A stretch of DNA of 64,000 bases from Muricea muricata (taxonomy: Eukaryota; Cnidaria; Anthozoa; Malacalcyonacea; Plexauridae). The stretch lies in the NCBI GenBank assembly GCA_963855995.1, contig OY979716.1, positions 29,648,421 to 29,712,420 of the forward strand, written 5' to 3'. The number at the start of each line of letters is the position of its first letter. Position 1 is the first letter of the stretch. Made by a program: the position numbers and the translations under genes. Positions 46,903-58,022 of the stretch are shown here, in pieces. Below the pieces are notes generated by a model, which was not told where the DNA came from, made no database searches, and saw nothing but the letters and a program-made list of their open reading frames with translations.

Positions 46903-47471
46903 ATGCCAAAGATGTGTTGTTGCCGGTTGTGGCAACGTAGGTGATAAGGAAAAAGGTGTATCTCTTCACATCATTCCATATTCCAGGGACGAGCGAAATG
47001 AGGCAAGAAAAAGACACAAGAAGTGGGTCGATTTCGTCAAGCTTAAATGCGCTAAGTGGCAACCTTCACAGTACTCCATAATATGCTAAGAGAATTTCAA
47101 ACCAGACGACTTCAGCCGGAGACTGACCTAGCACATCGAAAGAATTCCCTAAAACAGCACCTGAATACAGCACATCAATGGAAAAAGAACCAACACAGTC
47201 ACCAACAGAATCTCAGCTCGCTCCTATTCATGAAGAGACCTCTCAGTCTCTGATTGTTCCAGATGAACCACCGACACCAGCCGAATGCTGTGCTGTTGTG
47301 CCAGGATGTATCAATTGTTCGGACTTGCTGAAACAAAATCGACAGCTCACTTATAAGGTGAAAACGTTAAGGGAAATTGTGGGAAAATGGTGTGAAGAAG
47401 TTAAAGTATACCGCAGAAAATGTAAGAATAACAATTATTTTGTATTCGATCCTTTTACTCCAGCATATTAA
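46903..47471 (+). pseudogene. Kolobok transposase: THAP domain and coiled coil
   Basis: The THAP zinc-binding DNA-recognition domain is visible as CVVAGCGNVGD, GVSLHIIPYSRDE, KKWVDFVKLKCAKW, then SQYSIIC and FKPDDFSRR. The closing CxEH motif is broken: the codon after Cys is TAA and the His is Asn. The start ATG at 46903 is one base out of register with the domain. A second frame (47178-47471) reads a linker and a heptad-like segment, CINCSDLLKQNRQLTYKV and LREIVGKWCEEVKVYRRK, as usual after the THAP domain. THAP domains position such transposases on their terminal repeats. Confidence 0.82.
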
Positions 47472-47637
47472 TTTTAAAATTACTGTAGTAAAATAACTAT
47501 AAACAGACCCTAAAACTTTGTTTTTATTTGGCACACAATAATTCTTAGGAGAATAATATTGTAGTTGGTATCGCAGTATTATCTTATTATCAATACCTAC
47601 TGCTAGATAATGTAAAAAAAGTTTTACATTTTTAACT

Positions 47638-47790
47638 GTCTGATGCCCTACAGTATGTTTCTACTTGTTTATTTGTGCTACATGTATGTGAGATGATTTG
47701 TCTTCTGAATGGAAGGATCTGCAGTACTTGTAACCTTGTTCCCAGGCTGAGATTCACTGTGTTACTGACACCTTGTAGGTAATAAATTAA
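47638..47790. repeat. Dispersed repeat, copy 1
   Basis: GTGAGATGATTTGTCTTCT, GGATCTGCAGTACTTGTAAC and CTTGTTCCCAGGCT also occur, in the same orientation, at 52858-52978. About 120 bp are shared. A short interspersed or MITE-like repeat. Confidence 0.75.
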
Positions 47791-48083
47791 TCAAAAGTCA
47801 AAACATTAAAAACCAAGGCAAAGAGCCCAAAGAAAGTTGATGTCCATAAAGAACCTGATGAACATATGAGGTCCGGTAACGATAGTGAAAGCCATGACTG
47901 AAATAGTTTATAGTTTTATTAATAGAACTGATTTGGTAACCAAAAGGTTAAATTACACCAGCAATTTACAAAATTTGTATTTAGTGTTAAGAAGTATTAA
48001 GTATTGTTTATATTACATTATTAAGAATATAAAAAATTCAAGAAGTAACAAAGTCAATAGGCCTAAATTTATCCTCAGTCATT

Positions 48084-50143
48084 TACTGTTTTCTTTGGAG
48101 ACGATTTGAGGAAAGAATGATTTCCTAAAGCGTTCAGTTCTGCATAGATAATTGTTGTACTTGCATCTTGGTCGCATACCATAGTCTGTTGTTGCTTTGT
48201 GGTGCAATAGTTCACTTAATTTATCATTGTTCTCATTTCTTTTCAAAAAATTGTTCGCATAACGTTTCTCTTCTTTCTTTTAGTATAGGGATACCAGTAA
48301 AATCCCGAGCTTCTCTGTAACTCATTAATTGGAACAAGATTCGGAAAGCACGCTGAATCTGTTCAATGTCCTTACTCAAATACTCTTGGATGTTAAAATG
48401 CCAAACTTGGCAAGCGTATTTGAGGACAGGCCTTATAATAGTAGTGTACACAGTGATTAACATATTTGTATCAGTGTTTGCTCGTTTCAACACTCTCAAC
48501 ATATAGAGTCTTTTTCCTGCTTTTTTAACAACATTGGTGACGTGTTCGTTCCAGTTCATATTATTGTGAACAATTAATCCCAGAACTTAAGCTGAAGATA
48601 CGCGCTCTACAGCAGTGCCACTTATAATTACAGGTGGAAAATCCTGTTTATCTTTTGCAAAGTCTATTATTAGTTCTTTGCATTTACTGATATTGAATTT
48701 CATATTATTAGCGATGGTCCACTTATAAATGATATCTACAAGCTCTTGAAGGGTGCTATTAGTATCAGGTGTAACACTTTCAGTAATAGTACTATCGTCG
48801 ACGTATTTTCATCGATTATTCTAGTCTGTGAGAAGGTCATTTATCATGACAAGAAAAAGGACTGGTCCCAGAACTGTTGCTTGTGGTATGCCTCCATTTA
48901 GAATTTTCCAGTTTGATACACAGTTTGCTATCTTGACGCATTGTTTGCATTCAAAAAGGAAACTTCGAATCCAATTTATAATTTTCGATAGTACTTTCAT
49001 TTCGTATAACTTGTACAGCAAGATGTTGTGATAAACAAGATCGAATGCTTTCGAAAAATCGAGCAGGAAAACCCTTACAGCGATTTTTGGTATATCAGTT
49101 TCATATAGCAAGTGGTGTGCAAAGCATAATAGAGGATGAGTTGTCGAAGTGTTTTTTAAAGAACCAAATTGTCGTTTATCAATCTGTTCTTTAATATGCT
49201 CGAGTAGCCAATCAGTAACAAAACGTTCGCAGATTTTAGACAGAGTAGATGTAAGTGAAATGGGGCGAAGGTCTTTGGTGATGTCCTGAGGTGATGGTAT
49301 TTTTGGAATTGGAATGACATTAGCTTTTTTCCAGATGGTCGGAACGGTCGCTTGTTGGATAGAGGCGTTGAAAATTGATGCTACAGGGGAAGCGAGTACA
49401 TGGGTGTAAAACTTCAAAACCCAGTTTGGTATTCCATCTGGACTAGGGGATTTGGAAGTTGATATAATGGATAGTTGGCTGTTTTCTGCTGAAATATCAG
49501 TATGAAGACGATTCAAAGGAGGGGTTTCTTTAGTAATTGAAATGAAAGCATCATTAACGTTTTCGGCCAGGGTTTTTCCTGACACCACCTGATTGCCTAC
49601 GACAAGGGTTGATAGGACTTTCTTCCTAGGGTATTCTGATAACTGTCTTATGGATTGCCACCATTTTTTTGGGTTAGGGTTTAGCTTCAACTGCGCCAAT
49701 TTTTTTTCAAGAAAGGTTGACCTGAGCTTCTTAGTTTCTCTGTTTATTTGATTGCGTAGCCACCGATAATGTAAACTTTTTCCGTCATGGAGTGCCTTTT
49801 GTCTGGCTTCAATTATTTTCTTAAATTCAGGAGTTACCCAAGGTCTGTCTTTTTCATGTAATTTTACAGTTTTAGCCAGGAGAAAACAATCCAATTCGGC
49901 ATTTATGATATCTTCGAAGAGTTCTAATTTTTGTTCACAAGAATAAGTGTGATATAAACTGGTCCAATTAAAATCGGTTAACCACTTTCCGAAAGCAATT
50001 TTTGCAGCATTATTTCCTTGTCTGATTTTCACTTTCGTGCAGGCGTTTTTAGTTGCAGCGTTCTTATATGAGCATAACACTGAATTGTGGTCACTAAGGC
50101 CAATAGGTGGGAGAACCAGGGGGGTGTTACAAAAATTTGACAT
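48084..50143 (-). pseudogene. LINE 2 reverse transcriptase
   Basis: The 440-codon frame (48821-50143) starts in the endonuclease end (GLSDHNSVL). It has the linker PWVTPEFKKIIEARQKAL and motifs SPSPDGIPNWVLKF, DLRPISLTSTLSKICERFV, VFLLDFSKAFDLVYH and GGIPQATVLGPVLF (normally PQGT). Two stops follow MINDLLTD before the intact YVDDSTI box near 48795. The path continues through NNMKFNISKCKELIIDF, a stop before VLGLIV, and 48233-48559 (NWNEHVTNVVKKAGKRLYML, RPVLKYACQVWH). It ends TERFRKSFFPQIV near 48090. Confidence 0.88.
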
Positions 50144-50148
50144 GTTTG

Positions 50149-50682
50149 TCAGAGCATATACATAGCATTCCCCCTTGTAGGTTGTTTAACAATCTGCTTT
50201 AATGTAAAGTGTCTGAGAATTGTAGAACCTGGACATCTGTTAAAATCCCCAGCTAATATTATGCCTGCATTTGGGTGCATGGAAAGGGCAACATCAAGCT
50301 TTGTAGTAAGGTGTTCGATAAGTGCGTGGTTATCGCTCGATGGTGGATGATAAACTATGCAGACAACCAAACATGAGAAACCTCTAAACAATTTATGTGG
50401 TCTCAAGTAGAGCCACAGAGTTTCAAAACGAACATCTTGCAAACAAGTTAGGGTTTTAAAGGGGATCTGTGACTTTATATAAGCACACACGCCACCTCCA
50501 GACCTATAATTTCTATCACGATGTATCAGAGAGTAGCCAGGAATTTGGACTGCATCGTCATCAATATTTTCATTTAACCATGTTTCAGTGATAAAAGCCA
50601 AACTGGTATTATTTAATTTAAGAATAGCATCTAATTCATCAACTTTCGGCAGAAGTGATGCAGTTAGGGATACAATTATCAA
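50149..50682 (-). pseudogene. LINE 2 apurinic-type endonuclease
   Basis: The frame reads SLLPKVDELDAIL, FITETWLNENI (ETW motif), DRNYRSGGGVCAYI, VCIVYHPPSS, ILAGDFNRCPGS and QPTRGNA. These are the standard APE-type endonuclease blocks, which nick the target to prime reverse transcription. A frameshift at about 50155 separates it from the SDH motif in the next frame. Confidence 0.87.
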
Positions 50683-50790
50683 AGTTCGATGTAATATTTA
50701 GCATCAAAACAGTCGTGTTGGGATGTCCATCAAGGGTTGAGAGTACGGGAAATTGAGAAAAGGGTGGTAGATTGGATAATTCATCAATGG

Positions 50791-51075
50791 TTAAGGAAAA
50801 TTTAGTGGCAAAGTCTGCTGTTGTGGGAACTGAAAAAATTGTTGAACATTAATATTATGAGAGAAATCACACTTTCCTCCATTCAAGCAATGTCCTCTCT
50901 GCAAAAATGGGCATGGGACCAAATGCTTGGGAATACTAGTAGCTTTACGATTTGCCTGATTGAGTTGCAGCATTGCTTCGATCAGCACAGTTTCTAAGCT
51001 CAGAGGCATCTAAATTGTTGGCTTCATTAACATCAATAAAGGCATTAACAGCATCATCGGCTTCCATAACCTCTT
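50791..51075 (-). pseudogene. LINE 2 ORF1-like segment with CCCH zinc finger
   Basis: Upstream of the endonuclease, the frame 50791-51009 reads MLQLNQANRKATSIPKH and then a CCCH finger, CPFLQRGHCLNGGKCDFSH (C-x7-C-x5-C-x3-H), and ends in a Gln-rich tail. A preceding segment in another frame (ADDAVNAFIDVNEANNLDAS) probably belongs to it. CCCH fingers bind single-stranded RNA in other proteins, so a role in packaging LINE RNA is plausible; that is inference. Confidence 0.6.
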
Positions 51076-51089
51076 TAGAACCATTAACG

Positions 51090-51600
51090 ATCTTGTTTAT
51101 GTTGAGGTAGAATCAGAAGAAAGTGGTTCCCAATACGAAGTTGACATAGAAACCAATACCACTGAAACTGAAGACTGTAGATTTGGGCAGGCAAGTGTCA
51201 ACAGAGTGTGCTGTCCACAGGTTATTTTTTACATTACTAATTTTGTATATAAACATTTACTTGTTACAGACCTACAAACAGAGCCAAAATATGTCGTGTT
51301 CTTGTCACATTTATTACTCTTATTCAAAATTTGCCAAGTATGCACGCATGACAACCCTGAAGTCCAAGTAAAAGAATCTGGGACAAATGTCTCAATTAAA
51401 TCGAAATCTCCTTCATGCAAGCAGGATACAGATTGGCATAGTCAGCCCTACATGCCAGCTTCGCAGATTAAAGCTGGTAACTTTCTCCTGGCCTTCTCTG
51501 TCCCGTTCAGTGGAAGATCACCAGGAAAAGTAATCAAACTTTTTGTAACCACATGGGATTGAAATGCTTCACATTAAAGACATACTAAGTTTACCAGCAG
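51090..51600 (+). pseudogene. Kolobok transposase: acidic linker and zinc-ribbon-like exon
   Basis: After the LINE, VESEESGSQYEVDIETNTT is an acidic linker ending at a possible donor (CCACAG|GTTATT). The next exon (about 51265-51600) reads EPKYVVFLSHLLLLFKICQVC, then VKESGTNVSIKSKS, WHSQPYMPASQIKAGN and FSVPFSGRSPGKVIKLF. This block is characteristic of this transposase family. A shift near 51550 moves it into the frame of HMGLKCFTLKTY, and the exon ends CAGCAG|GTATGT. Confidence 0.8.
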
Positions 51601-51742
51601 GTATGTAAATTGCAGTATTGATTTTAAGTTGATCACAGAAAAAAACTAAAGCCATGATTAATTGAGGGATTCCCATAATTCAACTGAGGATATTCTAAGA
51701 TATTCTGTTTTAACAGCTCAATACAAAATATTTTTGTTATAG

Positions 51743-53283
51743 GAGAAGATATTTCCAACCATCCACATCTATTGGGAAAAGTATCAAAAAAAGCTCTAGA
51801 GAAAGTTAAGGAAGAAAGCAGTTATGGAGTCATTGCAGCAGGAAATGGTAGACATGACAGTATGGGTCATAGTGCTAAGTACTGTGCATATACCATCTTC
51901 TGTTGCAATGTTCCTATGATAATTCACTTCAACATTGTACAGGTATAGTAATGCAAAATCCAACTAAGCTAATTATTCGTAATATAAACTATAGGTATTA
52001 ATTGCTTGATTCAATTGTAGCCATGAAAGTGATCCTAAATTATTGCATCAATTCCTTTGCTTCTATGAACTAAACTATTTTAGGCAGTACTAGTTGATAA
52101 ATTGATTACAAAATCATGTATTTATCATTTCTGGCCTCCTCCTGTGTCTTAATAATTGACCAAATCAAACATTATTATCAAATGAAAATGTATAAAAAAT
52201 ATGTTATGTCAAATGAATGGTTCATGTGTGAGCAGATGAATTTGATACTGACAACAGTCCACAGCTAGCTGTAGTGATGCAAATACCCAATAGATTATGT
52301 AAAAATATGAACTGGGGATGGTAAATATTTTACTTGGCTGTGAGTGCAGTTAGGTAATTGACACCCACCCCCATGGTATCTTTAGTCTAAATTGTTCAGT
52401 AAGTTTCATTGCTTTCGTCTGTGTAGGTTACAGTATAAGGAGTCACATAACTATTTGATTGATATAATCATGCAACTATTATGCATGTATCTATAGTGTG
52501 TTATTGTTACATTTTCAAGTATCATTTTTAATGTAGAGGAATGAAGCTGGAAGCAGCCCAGCTATGGAGTTTTTGGCATTTAAAAGGTGCATTGATGATC
52601 TAATTGTTTGGGACCATTTGGTGACAACATTCATCTCAGATCGTCATAAATCAATTGCAAGTCAAATCAAGAAAGTATTGAAGCATCTCACACATTATTT
52701 TGATATTTGGCATCTGAAAAAAAGTATGTAATGCTATAGAATGTAATTTTTCTATAAGTGTGTTGGTACATTGTCAAAAGTCACAGATAAAAGAAAGTGT
52801 TATACCACACAGCCCTCAATTTACCCATTGAATTGAATGTGCTTCAGTTGCCTTTACATGTCTGATGCCAGATGTTTCTACCTGTTTATATGCACTATGT
52901 GAGATGATTTGTCTTCTAAATGGGGAGGATCTGCAGTACTTGTAACCTTGTTCCCAGGCTAAGATTCAATACGATTCTTAAGATATACTGTTACTAATAA
53001 TGTAAAATTTAACAAATGCTGTTTAACATTACTTAGAAATCCGCAAAGTGTTATTCAAAACAGCCAAGGAGAAGGAATATGAAGAGTTGGCTGAGTGGAT
53101 CAAGCCCTGTCTCAACCATCTTCATTGGAGTGCCATGTCAACCTATGATGGTAATGGCATGATCATCTGGGCCAAATTTAAGGCTTTTAAGAGTCATGTG
53201 AATCAGCACACAGGTCTGGATGATCTACTTTTTAACAAGTGTGCACATGGCAACATTGGTCCTGAGAAATGGTTGAAGAAAAG
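51743..53283 (+). pseudogene. Kolobok transposase: catalytic exons
   Basis: Three exons have consensus GT-AG borders: 51743-51942, 52537-52723 and 53037-53283. The first contains GNGRHDSMGHSAKYCAYT, where relatives have GDG, so the first catalytic Asp appears to be Asn. The second reads RNEAGSSPAMEFLAFKRC and FISDRHKSIASQIKKV (second Asp), then HYFDIWHLKK. The third reads AEWIKPCLNHLHWSAMS, NGMIIWAKFKAFKSHV and KCAHGNIGPEKWLKK. The DDE nuclease fold cuts the transposon at TTAA. A frameshift lies near 51795. Confidence 0.85.
52858..52978. repeat. Dispersed repeat, copy 2
   Basis: Same unit and orientation as 47638-47790, here in a Kolobok transposase intron; includes CTTGTTCCCAGGCT. Confidence 0.75.
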
Positions 53284-53376
53284 GTATATTTTAGAATGTA
53301 CAGTAGTGGCACTATCATTCCATCACAGTATATTTTGAAAAACCTACATGTATATAGTAAATTTTGAGTAAATTGA

Positions 53377-53595
53377 GTTGATACTGTAATTAAATTACCA
53401 GTATTAGTTTGTACTGAGCACCGGCACCAGAGGGCACCAGAACTGACATGAAATTTCTCAAACTGCACAGCTCTAGTATAATCCTCCCCTCCCTAGTAAT
53501 GGATATCTGAGTGGCTCACAAAGTCACAACTAAAGTTGAGTTGATACTCAACTTGGTAATTAAATTACCAGTATTAGTTTGTACTGAGCACCGGG
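53377..53595. repeat. Direct repeat and inverted-repeat arm in a Kolobok intron
   Basis: ATTACCAGTATTAGTTTGTA with CTGAGCACCGG occurs twice (53397-53423 and 53565-53593). Between them, 53440-53525 (CACAGCTCTAGTATAATC, GATATCTGAGTGGCTCACAA) is the reverse complement of 54937-55025. This probably marks the edges of a small element that carried the flanking piece. Confidence 0.6.
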
Positions 53596-53689
53596 CTGCA
53601 TCTGCATATACATGTATTTTGATGTGTGCTTTTGTGAATATTCTGTACAATTTATTTAGGCACGCAAGTGCATTATCGTCTTTGTTTAG

Positions 53690-54842
53690 CATTGACAAAG
53701 AAGACACTCGTTGCAGTCATAAAGCAAGCATCGCCATTAGAGCGAACAAGCTGTTTAGAGGGATTCCATTCCGTGCTAAACCACTTTGCCCCTAAGATGT
53801 TAGCGTACTCACACAGTGGCATGTATTGTCGGTAAGTGCAGTAGTTTACAATTCATTTTATGCAAGCTGCTACAGCCATCCACTTGCATAAATCAAATGT
53901 AATGTGTATATATGTGGTTGTAGCGACTGCATAAACAAACATAGAAGCAGCCACTGATTATGTGATTATCTTAGGGTGGGCGGGTGCTCTATCATGCAAT
54001 GGCAGAAGCTAGATCACAACAAGATGACTTTCCCAACCAATACTATAAAGCCAGTAAAAAATTATACAGTACTTAATTGTATTTACTTTTATTTTTTGTT
54101 AGACATGCATTAGCAGCTGTACATTTAGACAGCAATTTACAACGGACCTCCCAATTAAACACAAAGACAAATTAGACTAGAGTTACAGTGTTCTATCCAA
54201 AATTTAAAAATGGTGAGGCTGTTGTTCGGGAGGTGAAAGTAAAACCAAACTTTGGTAAGTGTGAGATACCATTGCAGTATAAGCTGTAATAACCCCTTGC
54301 CATTTATCATTTATACGTTAATTGTGCTAGTAGTTAGTTCTTATTCCACTCATGTATGCTATCAGATATAATTGTTGGGTTTTTTCTGTTGCACAGGGTA
54401 TGTTGAAGACATATTTCAAACGTATTTATGTGCTTCCAAAGAGAAGTTAAAAAATGCAGCTAAAGCACTGAAAGAGAAAACACCAGCTGCAATGAATACT
54501 ATGCTTGAAAAGCAGTCACGGGCAGAGGCAGTAAGAAAAAGAGAGGAGAGACAGAAAATGGTTGTCAAAAACATACCACCCACTACACCAGGTCAATCAT
54601 ACACAAAACAATATACAAACACATCAAGTTGATGACTGTGGTTAATATTGTATCATCAAAACATTTGTTATTGCATGATTAAATGCATGATTCTTATTTT
54701 TTCATTAACAGTTTCACAAGTTGCTGCACAAAGCAAACAAAAGAAAAATGCCAAGACCCCCGGATGCAGGATGTGTAAGCACCCAATGAAAGGCCATCAG
54801 TTTGTTACAGACTGCCCCAAGAATGCTAAGAAACCATCCTAA
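53690..54842 (+). pseudogene. Kolobok transposase: C-terminal exons
   Basis: Four exons: 53690-53831, 54103-54253, 54397-54591 and 54712-54842. The first reads CLEGFHSVLNHFAPKM (conserved Glu). The second reads RHALAAVHLDSNLQ and VFYPKFKNGEAVVREVKV, with one internal TAG. The third reads YVEDIFQTYLCASKEKLKN. The last ends with a zinc knuckle, CRMCKHPMKGHQFVTDC, and PKNAKKPS before TAA at 54840-54842. All borders have AG/GT consensus, so splicing was functional before decay. Confidence 0.85.
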
Positions 54843-54936
54843 AGTAAATGTATTATACACAGAACCTTCTGTCCAGACTCTCTTCTCTACGCTTCTCGCT
54901 GAAGAAAGAGATCTTGTTGAATGCTAGTCATGTGAC

Positions 54937-55282
54937 TTTGTGAGCCACTGAGATATCCATTACTAGGGAGGGGACGATTATACTAGAGCTGTGCAGTTTA
55001 AGAAATTTCATATCAGTTCTGGTTTGAAATTTTTTGGGTAGAAAGAATTTCATTTCAGTGCATGTTCTAGTTCTTTTAAACACATCTTAAAAAATTGGCT
55101 AAATAAATACCAAAAATTATGGCTACCACTGAGTATTTTAATAAAATACAAAACAAGTGACACTCCAAATTGGGTGTTCATTTTCAGAAACTTTATTCAA
55201 AATAGTTGAAACATTGAATTTATAAAGTTTCTGAAAATGAAAACCCTACTTGGAGCATCACTTGTTTTTGTATTTTATTGAG
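54937..55282. repeat. Inverted-repeat arm and a small hairpin element
   Basis: 54937-55025 is the inverted copy of 53440-53525. Next to it, 55138-55190 (ACAAAACAAGTGA, CATTTTCAGAAACTTTAT) is the reverse complement of 55228-55282, forming a ~145 bp hairpin unit. Confidence 0.7.
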
Positions 55283-57441
55283 TTATCCCAAATATAGCAG
55301 TCTCCAGAAACTGGGGACCATGTGACCAGCATTCACCTCTTTCAGGTCGTTATGCAACGTGTCAGATCTCTTCATCATCTGCTTCAAATCCACTATGCTT
55401 TTCACCTTTTCCAACTGGGAATATTTTCCTAGTTGATGATATGCACAAGCTGGGAGTGGGACTCGTCTTTTGCCAAGAATACCATAAACCATTCTGGTAA
55501 ACTCCCTGTATGCCACACTACATAAAAAACTAAAAGGAAAAAAATTACTATGGGCATGCTTAAATATAATTGTTATTTGAGCATATAAAAAATTTGGAAA
55601 GAACTAAAAAGCATAGACGTACATATTTGAAAACATTCCCATGTTGTCAGAGTGTTCATAGCATTAGGTGAACCAAATAATTTAAGTAAGCAGTAGGGTT
55701 AACGCTAACCATTTACAGTTAGCATATTGTCAACGTAATCTCACCCTCTGTGAAAAATACTTGATCAATGCTTTGACTTCCATATTTAAAAATGCATGAT
55801 CAACCACAATGCAATGCATGCAATTGCTAATATTTTAACAATAGGTGCCATCATTTTTAAACATGAAAATAGCAGCCTCTGACTTACAATGCAAACCAAT
55901 AAATTGGCCACATTGTCATTAGGTTGATCAACAAAACAAAGAAAGGAAAAGGTCTATACAAGAAAAACAAAAAGCTGACCATTCTTGATTAGCCAGTTGT
56001 TTGTACCTCTGATTTCCAGTTGTCTTATATGCCCAGGCAGTCATCCTCAAACTCCATCTCTCCAAGCATACAGATCTGTTTCGATAAACGAGTATAGATT
56101 GATAACAACAATTAATTATTAGTAATATGAACCAAGTAACTTTGAGCGACAGTTATAGAAATATGTTATTTTTAAGGCCTGTATGTTTTTAATATAGCAC
56201 GATGTGTATGTGTATCTGCATGTGTATCTGTTAAGTTGTGAGTGAATTGCTAACCAGTGTAGTTGAAAGTTTATGGAGATAAGGCTAACCTGAAAACTGA
56301 ATAAAGTGTTGGATATTGCCACAGAAGTAGGTAAAGTAACCATGTAAATATATCAACTATCAAGAAGTGTGCATCTATAGGTATTCTTTGTATTTTACGT
56401 ATTAGTCCTATATAGTTTTATTTCATTCTAGATCGAATTGTTTTATTTGTTTGTTTTTCAAATATTAATACGATACAATATCCAATCTACGTGTTTGATT
56501 TATCGATTCGCGAACCAGGTCTGAATTCAGGGTGCTGTGTTATACAGACAATATTTTTTGCATCACCTAACTCCTGTTGCACAATATCAGTGGACAATGA
56601 TTCTCTACAACTATCTAACTCCGAACAACAGTTACATTCTTGCCAATTTGTTAGTAGATCGAGTTTGCAATTGCCACATTTGCACCGAAAAACAAAACCA
56701 TATAAGTTTACTACCTTGCTAACTCTTGCAATAATAAAATGTAATATAAAATGTATTGCAGGGTGTAAGTCTGATGTGTTTCTTTATTGTAAATATATGT
56801 ATATAGTTAGCCACCATGAAAAATATTCCGAAACACTTGTACATAAATAATTTACTGCCTACCTTCACACTGAATAGTATAAATACTTTATAGTTTATAT
56901 ATGTTTATATATAATATATATGACTTCTTTTGCGATTTATTTATGATGTATGATTGTACAATAAACTGATTAATATGATTATATATATATTAAAAGACTG
57001 ATCAATCAATTAAACAAAAATCCTAAAGTCCAGTATTCTTTCAGTAAATATTGTAATAGAGAATATTATAAGGTACATGGGGGTAAAATATAAGCAGTGA
57101 TGAGAATACTAAATATACTAATCAAAATTTTATATAAACAAGTGTTTATAGTCAAATTTATACCAATCGTTAATTTTGGTAGTTCCATTTAAACGCTTTT
57201 GCATTTTCTCTTCTGAAATATCAGCTTGTCTTATTTCTTTATCATAGTCCACTGTCCATTCTTCATCAGCAACAGGATGGTCAGAACAAGTAAAGGCAGC
57301 ATCGTCGTCTAAAACTCCGGAATTTTCTGCTGTATTAGAGTCCTCCATATAATTAGTATTTTCTGAAATTTCCTCATATTCGGAAATATATTCATTCTCC
57401 GAGACGAAAGAAGCATTGGAATATGATTCTGTCGAAGACAT
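55283..57441 (-). pseudogene. Second gene of the Kolobok-type element: P2X7-ballast-like cysteine-rich protein
   Basis: Four candidate exons on the minus strand. Exon A (57441-57164) starts MSSTESYSNASFVSENEY and is acidic, ending KRLNGTTKINDW. Exon B (56710-56516) reads FRCKCGNCKLDLLTNWQEC, NCCSELDSCRE and CITQHPEFRP. Exon C (56075-55980) reads SVCLERWSLRMTAWAYKT. Exon D (55517-55283) reads AYREFTRMVYGILGKRR and VPLPACAYHQLGKY. The order CxCGxC, ECxCC, CIT.H..F, VCL, YR.F.R...G.LG...R..LP.CA is that of the zinc-binding intracellular (ballast) domain of P2X7 receptors and of stand-alone metazoan relatives. Exon D may run past its true end. Confidence 0.72.
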
Positions 57442-57529
57442 CGAAAAAAGACACAAACACGTACAAAAGTTCTCAAAAAACAGCGATTTTAGAGTGCTCA
57501 CCAGAAGAAAGTTATAAAGCATCTTTGTT

Positions 57530-57727
57530 TGTGTTCACCTCGTGACGTCACGAGGTCTTCTCTCACAAGTTCCCCGCAAGCGCGGTCGTGGGGCAATTAG
57601 GTACCAACTTTGAGGATCGGTAAGAAAGCAAGAATTCATCCAAATGGAAAAAATTTTTCAGTTTTGTGCTCCATAAATAGCGCACAACTATATTATTAGA
57701 AAAAAACTGGGGTGAGTACCACTTTAA
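57530..57727 (-). repeat. Right terminal inverted repeat of the Kolobok-type element
   Basis: Reverse complement of the left repeat, ending CACTTTAA at 57727. The 5' part of the second gene starts only about 90 bp inside it, so its promoter may lie in the repeat. Confidence 0.85.
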
Positions 57728-58022
57728 GCACACAAAAGTGATGTTCTCGTGAGGACATCACCAGGTAACACTGAGAGTACAGTATGTATTTGAGGTTTTA
57801 CATGCATTCATCATGTAAGGTGGTATGGCAACATACTGTCTTAGGATTTTGTTGATTTTGACTGATGTACTCCAGGCATAGGAAACAAGGATAGGTGTAG
57901 TTTGCTCTAAAATATGCACACCTTGTGACCATATTATTTGTTAATGTGAATGATGAATAGGACCATATCTCGAAACATCTGCAATGTATCGCTTGGTGGC
58001 AACACCGTTTCTGTTTCTTCCT

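Larger units (their letters stand above)
48080..51080 (-). mobile_element. L2/CR1-like LINE 2 inserted in the Kolobok transposase gene
   Basis: Reading on the minus strand: an ORF1-like zinc-finger segment (about 51075-50791), endonuclease (50682-50149), reverse transcriptase (50143-48233) and C-terminal tail to about 48084. Kolobok coding sequence resumes at about 51090. It is nearly full length but carries several stops and frameshifts. No clean target duplication is seen. Confidence 0.87.
46605..57727 (+). mobile_element. 11.1 kb Kolobok-type DNA transposon with a P2X7-ballast-like second gene
   Basis: The ends are TTAAAGTGGAACTCACACCC (46605) and the mirrored GGTGAGTACCACTTTAA (57727). 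The terminal inverted repeats run ~200 bp, through TTATGGAGC(A)CAAAACTG, CATTTGGATGAATTC and a GTGACGTCA block. TTAA targets, a THAP-domain transposase and this DDE exon series are the hallmarks of the Kolobok superfamily. The plus strand holds the transposase (46903-54842) and the minus strand a second gene (55283-57441). A LINE (48080-51080), small foldbacks and dispersed repeats have inserted into its introns. Stops and frameshifts make this copy inactive. Confidence 0.9.

Noticed and set aside
47885-48109. 74-codon frame next to the LINE 2 end
   Set aside because: Antisense to the LINE tail and 3' region, with no protein features.
51206-51262. Upstream part of the frame beginning MCCPQVIF
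   Set aside because: Intronic read-through; the conserved transposase exon begins only near EPKYVV.
53511-53795. 94-codon frame overlapping a Kolobok transposase exon
   Set aside because: Wrong register: the conserved exon (53690-53831) is read in another frame (CLEGFHSVLNHF).
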